Assembly (NCBI RefSeq): GCF_001668615.1
Contig: NZ_LZMC01000003.1
Coordinates: 1 to 54,104, forward strand
Length of the DNA: 54,104 bases
Direction: 5' to 3'
Source: Mycobacterium sp. 1274761.0
GTDB taxonomy: Bacteria; Actinomycetota; Actinomycetes; Mycobacteriales; Mycobacteriaceae
Shown here: positions 28,331-35,702 of the stretch, in pieces
Position numbering within the stretch: the first letter of the stretch is position 1
How the letters are laid out: every line of letters starts with the position of its first letter
Position numbers and translations under genes: made by a program
Notes under the pieces: generated by a model
Told to the model about the DNA's origin: nothing
The model's database searches: none
The model's input: only the letters and a program-made list of their open reading frames with translations

Positions 28331-28437
28331 TCAGCCCGCATTTAGGGTCCGAGCAGCCCGAGACGCCTGAAGGTTTCGCGAACCCCATCCTTCCAGCGAA
28401 CGTGACGTGGTGCAGCCGTGGCTGGCCGGTTCCGCAA

Positions 28438-29721
28438 TCATGTGCACACCAACCCTCGCGGTTGGACGACGTCGCCCGTCATCCACTGGATCACCCGATA
28501 TGTCATGCAGCAGACCGCTCGCCGGGAGTGAAAGTCACAGGGATACTGCGAAATCCACGTGTCGGAGTTCCCGTGGAAGAACGCGTCGCGCGCCGAGGTG
28601 AGCGTGAAGTCGGGCATCCGCGCGAGTACCTGTTCGAGACCGACTTGGAATTCCAGGCGCGCGAGATTGGAGCCGAGGCAGCGATGCACGCCGGCGCCGA
28701 ATCCCAAATGACGATTTTCCCGGCGGTCGAGGATGCATCGGTCAGCATCGGGAAACTGTTCGGGGTCGCGGTTGGCGGATGCGTAGTTGACGATGACCGA
28801 TTCGCCGGGACGAAACGTGGGGCCGCTCAACTGGACTTCCCGCGTTATCGTGCGCGGAATTCCGTGGATCGAGCCCGCGAACCTGATGAACTCTTCCACC
28901 GCCCGTGGAATGAGTTCAGGTTCGGCGATCAATCGGTCGCGCTCTGAAGTATGGGTCGCGAGGTAGTGGAAAGCGAACGACATCGCGCTCGCCGTTGTCT
29001 CGAGACCTGCCTGCACCAACAGCATCGCGTTGCCGACGATGTCCCCGAATTGTAGCTTCTGCCCATCGATCTCCGCCTTGAGCAGCACATCGATCATGTC
29101 GTCGCGCGGCGGTTGCGCGGTACGGGCTGTGACCGCATCGTTGATGTGTTGGTACAAGCCGCCCCACGCGGCCATTCGCGACTCCTCGGTGGCCCCGTTG
29201 AGTGCCGTATCCGTCAACTCGATGCACAGCGGCACGTCGTCGATCGACATGCCGAGCAGGAATTTGAAGAAGACAATGCCCGGCTGCCGCCACGCGACCT
29301 CGGCAAGATCACCGCTGCCGTCGGTGATGAAGGCGTCCAGCAGACGGTCCGTCTCACCGCGGATCTGCGGCCTCAACGCTTTCTTCCGGCCAGGCGAGAA
29401 GTACGGATTGAGGACCTGGCGGAACTTCTGTTGCCGCGGTGGATCCAACGTGATCACCAGTTCGCCCGCGAGGTGCTCAGACGCCTGCGGTGTCGGATTA
29501 CTCGAGAAGTGCTTCCAGTCTTGCAGGATTCGGTAGCAATCCGCATATCGAGTCGCTACCCAAGCGCCGCCCGGTGTCACGGACAGAAAGGGCGTATCGG
29601 TGTGCGCGAACGGCGACGTGTCACGCATCACCGCGTAGACGTCATAGAGGAAGTCGTTGTCCCCGAAGTCTTCGTGTCGCAGGTCCCAGTTCTGCGCATG
29701 CTCATTGAGCGACTTCGTCAT
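28438..29721 (-). CDS. Cytochrome P450 with apparent C-terminal frameshift
   Basis: This 427-aa P450 has I-helix [18 protein letters not shown] (ExxR) and the heme loop [17 protein letters not shown] with Cys348. The last part of the frame (after FFHGNSDTW) is unlike P450 ends. The next reading frame over the same bases encodes [18 protein letters not shown] and a stop at 28503, exactly the normal mycobacterial P450 terminus. A single-base indel near 28555-28575 would explain this, lengthening the protein by about 20 residues. Heme binding should be intact. Its ATG overlaps the upstream 143-aa gene in ATGA. Confidence 0.88.
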   Translation of the reverse strand: MTKSLNEHAQNWDLRHEDFGDNDFLYDVYAVMRDTSPFAHTDTPFLSVTPGGAWVATRYADCYRILQDWKHFSSNPTPQASEHLAGELVITLDPPRQQKFRQVLNPYFSPGRKKALRPQIRGETDRLLDAFITDGSGDLAEVAWRQPGIVFFKFLLGMSIDDVPLCIELTDTALNGATEESRMAAWGGLYQHINDAVTARTAQPPRDDMIDVLLKAEIDGQKLQFGDIVGNAMLLVQAGLETTASAMSFAFHYLATHTSERDRLIAEPELIPRAVEEFIRFAGSIHGIPRTITREVQLSGPTFRPGESVIVNYASANRDPEQFPDADRCILDRRENRHLGFGAGVHRCLGSNLARLEFQVGLEQVLARMPDFTLTSARDAFFHGNSDTWISQYPCDFHSRRAVCCMTYRVIQWMTGDVVQPRGLVCT

Positions 29722-30149
29722 GGAGTCGGATTTCCCTGCTGTTCGGCAGCTTGGCGAGCTTCGCGCTCATCGTGGATGCGCACCAGTTCGCGCCATCCGA
29801 TCCGGTTGTACTTCGGGACGGGCTGGATGCCCCATTCGTCCTGAGCAGTGTCCTTGCCTTCGACTCCTTCAGGGGGACCCAGCGGCGGGTAGGGCACCTT
29901 GCATTCCAGGGTGCCGTCGGAGTATCTGACCTTCAGCAATTCACTGCAGATTTCGGTCAGGCTCAGCGTTGGATAGCCGTAGTAGACCGCCATGAAGGGC
30001 AGCGTGAAGGCGCCCTCGATGACAAGGGCGACCAGGCAGACAAGCACGGCACGCTTGATGTACTTGTGCATCCGCGCGTAGTACGGCGTGGTTCCCGGCG
30101 GGAGGTCCTCCGCCGTGTTCTCTGTCTCGGTTCCAGATGTGGTGGTCAC
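29718..30149 (-). CDS. Single-span membrane protein of the AAA+/VWA module
   Basis: This 143-aa protein has one clear membrane helix ([20 protein letters not shown] near residues 34-53) followed by [15 protein letters not shown] and a Pro-rich hydrophilic tail with [20 protein letters not shown]. It follows the 235-aa polytopic gene by 21 bases and overlaps the P450 start. The segment around IEGAF...YYGYPTL faintly recalls AveC-like membrane proteins, but not enough to assign. It may be a subunit of the membrane complex proposed for this cluster. Family not recognised. Confidence 0.75.
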   Translation of the reverse strand: MTTTSGTETENTAEDLPPGTTPYYARMHKYIKRAVLVCLVALVIEGAFTLPFMAVYYGYPTLSLTEICSELLKVRYSDGTLECKVPYPPLGPPEGVEGKDTAQDEWGIQPVPKYNRIGWRELVRIHDEREARQAAEQQGNPTP

Positions 30150-30170
30150 AGGTTTGCTCCTCGAATCAGT

Positions 30171-30878
30171 TCAATCGGAGAAGATTTCTCGATTGACCGT
30201 GTGCAGGTACGGAATCGCCAGGAACGGCGTGATGTAGAAGATGTCGTAGAGCCACCAGCCGATGACCGGAAAGACCACACCCGCGTAGCGCACGTCGGCG
30301 TACATGGTCATGTTGAACACATACAGGCACCAGATGAGCACACCCATCCAGCACGTGATGATCATCCACTGGTGGCCCCAGCGCTTCATCTGCAGAAACC
30401 CGATCGCCGCGGCGCACCGCATCGCGAAGACCGTGAGAATCATTCCAAACACCATGGATTTCTCGCCGGGCGCCGCCGCGCCGCCGACCCATGCTTCGTT
30501 GTAGTGCCAGAAGTAGCCGGCGTCGAACATTGCGCCCCAGCCAACCATGAGCACGCGGTTGACCAACGTGTGGTTGGCGACCAGGTCGAGGGCCCACCCC
30601 AGGCTGTTGAGCATCCCGTCGATCAGCACGAGGTATCCGATCAGGGTGACTATCATCGGCCGCATCGACAGACCCGCGCGGGCCGCCTGCCGTTGTAGAT
30701 ACACACCGCGCAGAAAAATGGGTAAGCCGAATATCCCTGGCGCCCACATTCCCATCAGGCCGGCGCCGACGATCATCCACTTGTCCGCCCGGCGCTGTGC
30801 GAGGCGCGACTCCTCGTCGTGCTCCTCGAGGCTTATCGTGCCTGCCGACCTGACGTCCAGACTCAAAGCCCCCACCAC
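30171..30878 (-). CDS. Polytopic membrane protein M1 (duplicated), possible metalloenzyme subunit
   Basis: This 235-aa protein has about five membrane helices, near residues 34-62, 73-100, 138-160, 171-193 and 200-226. It is rich in Trp, His, Asp and Glu inside or near helices: GWALDLVANHT, MFDAGYFWHYNE, KRWGHQWM and IPYLHTVNREIFSD. These polar residues are identical in the paralogue at 34149. I do not recognise the family. The GTG at 30878 lies inside the end of the 42-aa gene, so the two are coupled. The conserved acidic/His positions could bind a metal, which is inference prompted by the AAA+/VWA neighbours. Confidence 0.75.
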   Translation of the reverse strand: MVGALSLDVRSAGTISLEEHDEESRLAQRRADKWMIVGAGLMGMWAPGIFGLPIFLRGVYLQRQAARAGLSMRPMIVTLIGYLVLIDGMLNSLGWALDLVANHTLVNRVLMVGWGAMFDAGYFWHYNEAWVGGAAAPGEKSMVFGMILTVFAMRCAAAIGFLQMKRWGHQWMIITCWMGVLIWCLYVFNMTMYADVRYAGVVFPVIGWWLYDIFYITPFLAIPYLHTVNREIFSD

Positions 30879-30991
30879 CCGCGGGCGAAGGACATGTACA
30901 ACTGAATGCCGAACATCGTCAGCAGATAGCCGTAGACGACGATCTGCAGAACGATGAGTGCCCGCTTACGTTTCTGTTCCTTTTGATCCAT
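30863..30991 (-). CDS. 42-aa single-span membrane microprotein
   Basis: A short open frame from ATG 30991 to TGA 30863 encodes 42 residues. It has a charged start MDQKEQKRKRAL, one helix (IVLQIVVYGYLLTMFGIQLY) and a FARGWWGL end. GGAGAGGAG stands about 10 bases before the ATG. It lies 18 bases after the AAA+ gene and overlaps the M1 start by 16 bases, filling an otherwise odd gap. The positive N-terminus followed by a helix predicts the N-terminus inside. It is probably a small subunit or assembly factor of the membrane complex. No family known to me. Confidence 0.7.
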   Translation of the reverse strand: MDQKEQKRKRALIVLQIVVYGYLLTMFGIQLYMSFARGWWGL

Positions 30992-31009
30992 GGTAGGCGA
31001 CTCCTCTCC

Positions 31010-31813
31010 CTACCTGATTGCATCCGAGTTGTCGGCGCCGGCCAGGCTGGCAGCCGCTACCTCGCGTAAACCTTCCGCGATTGCCCCGTCAGTTGACAGC
31101 GGTGCGAGGATGCAGGCCTCTGCCGCCTCTAATTCGGTTGCGCCTGCGGCGATCATCTGCGCTGCGCTGACGAGCACACGAGTCGACGGCGGTTCGAAGT
31201 GGAACGCCTCGTCGGCTGTTCTAATGGCGACAGCGCATTGGACGAGTCTCCGCGCCCGCGCGATTGCGATACCCGCCTCCGCGACGATCACCTCCGCCTC
31301 GCGCTCAGGCACTAGGTAGCGCATCGGCAATGTGACGAAGCGTTGACGGAAGGAGGGTTTGAGCTCCTTCAGGGAACTGCGGTACGCGGGGTTGTAGGAA
31401 CACACAAGCATGAAAGTGTCCGGCGCGTCGACAACTTGGTCCGCACGGTCCAGATACAGCGCCCGACGGTGATCGGTCAACGAGTGCAGGATCGCCAGCG
31501 AATCATGCCGTGCTTCAACGACTTCGTCCAGATAGCAGATGGCTCCGGCCTTGACCGCTCTGGTGAGTGGTCCATCGGTCCACACCACGTCACCACCGGT
31601 GACCATGAAGCGGCCTACGAGATCAGAGGCGGTCAAATCGTCGTGGCAGCTGATGGTCACGACCGGTCGCCGCAGCAGCAGGCCCATGTGCTCGACGAGT
31701 CGCGTCTTGCCGCAGCCGGTCGGGCCGGTCAGCATCACTGGTAGCTGCTGGTGATACGCCTGCTCGAAAAGCTGGACCTCGTTGGCGTTCGAGTAATAGG
31801 TGGTGTCTGTCAT
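31010..31813 (-). CDS. MoxR-type AAA+ ATPase, NorQ/CbbQ-like
   Basis: This 267-aa ATPase starts at ATG 31813 (MTDTTYYSNANEVQLF), overlapping the VWA stop as ATGA; the frame runs further upstream but only through the VWA gene. Walker A GPTGCGKT is at residues 30-37, Walker B ICYLDE at 92-97, sensor CSYNPAY near 149, and SFRQRF near 162. NorQ and CbbQ partner with VWA proteins NorD/CbbO to remodel or activate metalloenzymes (NO reductase, Rubisco). Here no NorB or Rubisco is present, so the client is probably the neighbouring membrane protein. Confidence 0.92.
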   Translation of the reverse strand: MTDTTYYSNANEVQLFEQAYHQQLPVMLTGPTGCGKTRLVEHMGLLLRRPVVTISCHDDLTASDLVGRFMVTGGDVVWTDGPLTRAVKAGAICYLDEVVEARHDSLAILHSLTDHRRALYLDRADQVVDAPDTFMLVCSYNPAYRSSLKELKPSFRQRFVTLPMRYLVPEREAEVIVAEAGIAIARARRLVQCAVAIRTADEAFHFEPPSTRVLVSAAQMIAAGATELEAAEACILAPLSTDGAIAEGLREVAAASLAGADNSDAIR

Positions 31814-33342
31814 GCGGCTACCAACTCTCGATGTACATGGGCGAGCACTCGCGGAAGCTCTTCGACGCGTCGGATTCGTTGCGAGCGACGGGGTCCGAAC
31901 ACCTCGGGTAGTGGATCGACACGCGTCGGACCGACGCCGACGTAGTACATGCTGACACCTGCGTCGTTCGCTTCCTCGACCGCGTGAGCGGCATCCGCCC
32001 ATGCGTAACGACCCTCGTAGCCCTCATCGGATATCAGGCCATCCCCGATGACGATCAGCAGGCGTCTCTCCGATGGTTGGGCGAGCAAGCGACTGGTCAT
32101 ATGGCGAAGCGGGGCACCGAGCCTGGTGTATCCACCGGTGGCCAATCCGAGAGTTCCCGGCGGCACGAATCGGCGGTCCTCGAAATCCTTGAGGCAGGTG
32201 ACTTCGACACGGTGGCGGGTGTTGCCGGTGAACACAAAGATCCCGTGTCGCTCGCGGGCAAGCAGCATCGCCTGCGAAAGCGCGTCGGCGCAGGCTAATT
32301 CGAGTTTGAAGATCCTGCCGCCGTGCACGCCGAGCGATGAGCTTCCGTCGAGAAGCAGGGCCGTGGTGACGTCGCGACTGCTGGGCAGCAGGTCACGAAA
32401 GATGCGCGGCTCGACCGCTTCACCGGTCGCGAGGTCGATGTAGTGGCTCACGTACCGGTCAACGTCGAGGTCGCAGCCGTCTTCCAGGCCGTTTGTCATC
32501 GCACGGTGGGTGTGCTCGGAGAACCACTTCCGCAAGTCGGCCGAGGCCGCCACCGGATGCCGAAGGCGGGTCGTATGGGTGCGTTCAAGAACCGCGACGT
32601 GGTCGGTCATAAAGCTTTTAGTCCACATGTTCCACTCGGGGTAAGGAATTCCCGGGCGGTGTTCGGGGGTGACATCCACGTCGTTGTCCTGCGGCCGACT
32701 CGGCGGTGGCAGGTTCGGGTTGCGAACGCCGCCGTCGCCGCCCACCGGAACGGAGTGTGCACGCGGAAGTCGCTTCTGCGAGGTGGTCCATGGCAACCTA
32801 CCGAAGCTACGACGTAGTTTGTCGGCGAGCCCCTGAGGATCTGTGTATGCCCGTGGCAGGGTCCCCAATAGCGGATCAACGAGTAGCGGTTGCGGCGCAC
32901 GCGCAAGCGCAAGGGCACGATTGAGCATCTGCGGTGCGCTCATCTCGGCGGACGCCACGTCAACGTCTGGCAGTAGCCGCCGCAGTTCGACCAGCAAGCC
33001 CGGCCAACTCTGCGCGATCCAGCCCAGAGCCACGGCCGCCTCGACGAGCGTGAGCGCGCTCAGCTCCCGGGCCGACAGTTCGTTCAACCGGTAGCCGAGA
33101 ATCCGTTCTTTCGATGGTGAGCATTGCAGCGCGACCCCACACGTCAAACTTCTTCGCGTCCAATCCCTTTGCGGCGGCGGATAAGGAACGTGAATGAAGT
33201 CGAGCGCCGAGCTCAAACCGAAGCTGCGCCGCTCGCCGCTGACTAGGCGCACGCCCTCACGGCGCTGCCCGCTGAGGGCGACGGCAGTGACGGCACAGCT
33301 GCGCTCCACGGCAAGGGAGTGCGATTCGGCGTTCTCGGACAT
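31810..33342 (-). CDS. VWA-domain protein, NorD/CbbO-like partner of the AAA+ ATPase
   Basis: This 510-aa soluble protein has a C-terminal von Willebrand A domain from about residue 325. The MIDAS motif DGSSS begins at Asp332, TGGYTRLG carries the MIDAS Thr near 406, and IGDGLISDEGY carries the later Asp near 434. The N-terminal 300 residues are poorly conserved and hydrophilic, as in NorD and CbbO. Paired with the downstream ATPase by an ATGA overlap, it likely recognises the client enzyme. The start at ATG 33342 follows the 34-aa gene by 15 bases and lacks a strong ribosome site, suggesting translational coupling. Confidence 0.87.
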   Translation of the reverse strand: MSENAESHSLAVERSCAVTAVALSGQRREGVRLVSGERRSFGLSSALDFIHVPYPPPQRDWTRRSLTCGVALQCSPSKERILGYRLNELSARELSALTLVEAAVALGWIAQSWPGLLVELRRLLPDVDVASAEMSAPQMLNRALALARAPQPLLVDPLLGTLPRAYTDPQGLADKLRRSFGRLPWTTSQKRLPRAHSVPVGGDGGVRNPNLPPPSRPQDNDVDVTPEHRPGIPYPEWNMWTKSFMTDHVAVLERTHTTRLRHPVAASADLRKWFSEHTHRAMTNGLEDGCDLDVDRYVSHYIDLATGEAVEPRIFRDLLPSSRDVTTALLLDGSSSLGVHGGRIFKLELACADALSQAMLLARERHGIFVFTGNTRHRVEVTCLKDFEDRRFVPPGTLGLATGGYTRLGAPLRHMTSRLLAQPSERRLLIVIGDGLISDEGYEGRYAWADAAHAVEEANDAGVSMYYVGVGPTRVDPLPEVFGPRRSQRIRRVEELPRVLAHVHRELVAA

Positions 33343-33357
33343 ATCGCGGAAGGAGCC

Positions 33358-33462
33358 TCAGAACGTGCCGATGTTGGAAAACATCCAATACCAGAACCAG
33401 ATGATCAATCCAGTTCCGCCCCATGCTGCGACGTATCGGAGGATCTCCCAAATCCAATCCAC
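33358..33462 (-). CDS. 34-aa Trp-rich membrane microprotein
   Basis: From GTG 33462 to TGA 33358 the minus strand encodes 34 residues: MDWIWEILRYVAAWGG, then TGLIIWFWYWMFSNIGTF. GGGAGG lies 6-7 bases before the start. Seven of 34 residues are Trp/Tyr-type aromatics in or beside one hydrophobic helix. It opens the unit 34-aa, VWA, AAA+, 42-aa, M1 just after the TetR gene. The strong ribosome site and position argue for a real gene, probably a membrane subunit or anchor. No family recognised. Confidence 0.68.
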   Translation of the reverse strand: MDWIWEILRYVAAWGGTGLIIWFWYWMFSNIGTF

Positions 33463-33489
33463 GTCAAGCCTCCCTGCTGATAGACGAAG

Positions 33490-34092
33490 TCATCGGATCT
33501 CTAACCCGCGAACGGCGGTGTCGACCAACTTGGCGAGCATCGTGCCACGGGTTTCATAATTCGTTGTGGTGGTGAGCGTTCCGTAGACACCGAGCAGGAA
33601 GAAGGCGGCGCTGTAGAACGCATCGACAGCTGGATGGACTTGACCGTCACCCCGCGCACGCTCAATCTCATCCACCAACAGCACGATCACCGGATGGTCG
33701 GTCCATTCATCCATGGTTGGCCGCGTCGGCGAGAAGTGTAGCGCCAGCAACTCTTTGAATAGAAGTGAACCCAATCGTTGCTCGAGACCCGTGACCAGTC
33801 GGACCGCCTCGTTCAGCGCCCCCACGAGATCGTGGCCACCGTCGAGGAACTGTGCAAAGCGGGCCGCCATCCGGGCTTCCTCACGACTTTCCAACTCCAG
33901 CAGCACGTGCTCCTTACTGGGAAAGTGAAAAAAGAAGGTGCCGTGGGCCACGCCCGCCACGGTCGCGATTGCGTTCACGTCGGCGCCCGACATACCCGCA
34001 ATCCTGAACTCGGAAATGGCTGCGCCGAGTATGCGTTCCCTCGTCTGCCGCCGGCGGGCTTCGCGTGCCGACTGCTTGACCTGTGGCGTCAT
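33490..34092 (-). CDS. TetR-family regulator 1 of the membrane module
   Basis: This 200-aa regulator has an N-terminal HTH with ARRRQTRERILGAAISEF and AIATVAGVAHGTFFFHFPSK near residues 12-60, then a helical ligand domain. It is close to the TetR at 34921-35523; the stretches AGVAHGTFFFHFP and KEHVLLELE are the same in both. It sits 27 bases before the 34-aa gene, so it may be co-transcribed with the whole unit and autoregulate it. The palindrome TGAC-CAAA-GTCA at 34118-34129 lies 26 bases upstream of its start. Confidence 0.9.
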   Translation of the reverse strand: MTPQVKQSAREARRRQTRERILGAAISEFRIAGMSGADVNAIATVAGVAHGTFFFHFPSKEHVLLELESREEARMAARFAQFLDGGHDLVGALNEAVRLVTGLEQRLGSLLFKELLALHFSPTRPTMDEWTDHPVIVLLVDEIERARGDGQVHPAVDAFYSAAFFLLGVYGTLTTTTNYETRGTMLAKLVDTAVRGLEIR

Positions 34093-34117
34093 GGTTCGCC
34101 CTTTGTATCCCAGTTAC

Positions 34118-34129
34118 TGACCAAAGTCA
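34118..34129. promoter_or_regulatory. TGAC-N4-GTCA operator before TetR 1
   Basis: TGACCAAAGTCA, with perfect 4+4 arms, between M2 (ends 34149) and TetR 1 (starts 34092). A degenerate neighbour TGAGTCAAGTCA follows at 34131-34142. The same arm layout occurs at 34887 and 35571. Likely TetR operator. Confidence 0.6.
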
Positions 34130-34148
34130 ATGAGTCAAGTCATTGGCA

Positions 34149-34880
34149 TCAGTCGGAGAAGATCTCCCGATTCACTGAATGCAGGTATGGGATCGCCAGG
34201 AACGGCGTGATGTAGAAGATGTCGTAGAGCCACCAGCCGACCACGGGCAGGACAACGCCGGCGAAGCGGACGTCGGCGTACATCGTCATGTTGAACACGT
34301 ACAGACACCAGATGAGCACGCCCATCCAGCATGTGATGATCATCCACTGGTGGCCCCAGCGCTTCATCTGCAGAAACCCGATCGCAGCGGCGATCCGCAT
34401 CGTGAAGACGGTGAGGATCATCCCGACTTCCATGGCCTTCTCACCGGGGCCTGCCGCGCCGCCGAGCCACAGTTCGTTGTAGTGCCAGAAGTAGCCGGCA
34501 TCGAACATAGCTCCCCACCCGTTCAACAGGATTCGAGCGAGAATCGTGTGGTTGGCCACCAGGTCGAGTGCCCACCCCACGGTGTTGATGGCAGCGTCGA
34601 TGATCACGAGATAACCGATCAGCGTGACGAGCATCGGCCTGACCGTCAGGCCGTCGCGCTGAGCCTTGCGCAATAACCAGACGCCGCGAAGGAAGAGCGG
34701 CAGCCCAAAGATGCCCAGGGCGGCGGTGCCGATCAAGATGCTTCCGGAGATCAGCCACTTGTCGGCCCGACGCTGCGCGGCCTGCGACGCAGCCATATGC
34801 TCGTCGAGGCCGCTTCCAGACGATCTCGCTCGCTGCGCAGGAGCCCGATCCCGGCCGAGACGCACCATCGGCAGATTCAC
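34149..34880 (-). CDS. Polytopic membrane protein M2, paralogue of M1
   Basis: This frame of up to 243 aa has the same five-helix layout as M1 (30171). The last roughly 140 residues are nearly identical, including FDAGYFWHYNE, KRWGHQWMIITCWMGVLIWC and DIFYITPFLAIPYLH. DNA is also very similar over that stretch. The frame opens at GTG 34880, but the operator at 34887-34898 abuts it, so translation more likely starts at ATG 34868 or at the ATG before AASQAAQRRADKW. M2 stands alone between two TetR genes and may replace or pair with M1 under different conditions. Function unknown. Confidence 0.75.
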   Translation of the reverse strand: MNLPMVRLGRDRAPAQRARSSGSGLDEHMAASQAAQRRADKWLISGSILIGTAALGIFGLPLFLRGVWLLRKAQRDGLTVRPMLVTLIGYLVIIDAAINTVGWALDLVANHTILARILLNGWGAMFDAGYFWHYNELWLGGAAGPGEKAMEVGMILTVFTMRIAAAIGFLQMKRWGHQWMIITCWMGVLIWCLYVFNMTMYADVRFAGVVLPVVGWWLYDIFYITPFLAIPYLHSVNREIFSD

Positions 34881-34886
34881 AGAAAC

Positions 34887-34898
34887 TGACTATAGTCA
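34887..34898. promoter_or_regulatory. TGAC-N4-GTCA operator before M2
   Basis: TGACTATAGTCA, a perfect 12-base palindrome immediately upstream of M2 and downstream of TetR 2. Its closeness to the GTG at 34880 suggests that the true M2 start is further in. Confidence 0.65.
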
Positions 34899-34920
34899 TT
34901 CAGTGCACGTAGTCAATGAA

Positions 34921-35523
34921 CTAGCGAACCCCCACGCTACGAAGTGTCCTCGCCACATAATCCTCGATCATCGCGGCCTGACCCGGCCAATCGTGAGTTG
35001 TCGTCAGCAATGCGTAGAGACCAAGCAGGAAGAACACCGCACTGTTCATCGGTATCACGTCGGGGTCGACCGCGCCGAGCTGCTGCGCCCGCTCGATCTC
35101 TTGGGCGACCGCGACGATCACTGGATGCTGACGGCTCTCGTCCGACGAAGGCCGGGTCTGTGAAAAGTGCAGTGCGAGAAAGTCTTTGAACAAGACCGCG
35201 CCGAGCCGGCGTTCCAGTCCCATCACCAGTCGGACCGCCTCGTTCAGCGTATAAGCGAGCTCCTTGCCCGACCCAAGGGAGCGAGCAAGCTGCTTGGCGA
35301 TGCGCTCCTCCTCACGCTGTTCCAACTCGAGGAGGACGTGCTCCTTGGTAGGAAAGTGGAAGAAGAAGGTTCCGTGGGCTACGCCCGCAGCGGTGACGAT
35401 CGAACCAACATCGGCCTCGGCCATCCCCTCGCGTTTGAACTCTGCGATCGCCGCTCCCATGAGCCGCTCCCGAGTCTGCAGTCGTTTGGTTTCTCGCGCG
35501 GACGGCTTGTCTACCACTGCCAT
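34921..35523 (-). CDS. TetR-family regulator 2 of the membrane module
   Basis: This 200-aa TetR is paralogous to the one at 33490. The HTH region includes RLQTRERLMGAAIAEF and TAAGVAHGTFFFHFPTK, and the shared ligand-domain segments are LNEAVRLVMGLERRLG and FLALHFSQTRP. Divergence is mainly in the ligand domain, so the two may sense related but distinct compounds. The operator TTGAC-TTAG-GTCAA at 35570-35583 lies about 47 bases upstream of its start. Its position just ahead of M2 mirrors TetR 1 ahead of the VWA/AAA+ unit. Confidence 0.9.
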   Translation of the reverse strand: MAVVDKPSARETKRLQTRERLMGAAIAEFKREGMAEADVGSIVTAAGVAHGTFFFHFPTKEHVLLELEQREEERIAKQLARSLGSGKELAYTLNEAVRLVMGLERRLGAVLFKDFLALHFSQTRPSSDESRQHPVIVAVAQEIERAQQLGAVDPDVIPMNSAVFFLLGLYALLTTTHDWPGQAAMIEDYVARTLRSVGVR

Positions 35524-35569
35524 ACAGTGACTCTACCGCCTCGGAGTGGTTTCCTGCCGGTTACCTTAG

Positions 35570-35583
35570 TTGACTTAGGTCAA
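35570..35583. promoter_or_regulatory. TTGAC-N4-GTCAA operator before TetR 2
   Basis: TTGACTTAGGTCAA, with 5+5 perfect arms, in the 179-base gap between TetR 2 and the plus-strand Rieske gene. Third member of the TGAC-N4-GTCA set. The rest of the gap holds the palindrome at 35674. Confidence 0.6.
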
Positions 35584-35673
35584 TCAAGGCCGTTAGATGA
35601 TCAGCACTCGAGGGAGGGGCAGCCATGGCACTGGAGCAGTCAACTCCTCTGAGGCTTTGGCTCTACTTGTCTC

Positions 35674-35689
35674 TATCTTTGCAAAGATA
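35674..35689. promoter_or_regulatory. Palindrome TATCTTTG-CAAAGATA before Rieske oxygenase
   Basis: Perfect 8+8 inverted repeat ending 13 bases before the ATG at 35703, with a further AAGATAG copy just after it. The stretch CTCTATCTTT also occurs on the minus strand beside the shared element at 50.1 kb. Candidate operator for the oxygenase gene. Confidence 0.55.
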
Positions 35690-35702
35690 ATAAGATAGGG
35701 CC

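Noticed and set aside
29718..30878. AveC-like spirocyclase split over two genes
   Set aside because: Only short, weak resemblance (for example IEGAF...YYGYPTL). Not enough to name the family.
28438..33342. Denitrification (nitric oxide reductase) locus
   Set aside because: Only the NorQ/NorD-like activators are present. No NorB/NorC or heme-copper subunit motif was found; M1 lacks the multi-His heme pattern.
30171..34880. M1/M2 as PmoA or PmoC of a copper membrane monooxygenase
   Set aside because: Recalled PmoA/PmoC sequence patterns do not match, and no PmoB-like periplasmic subunit is present.
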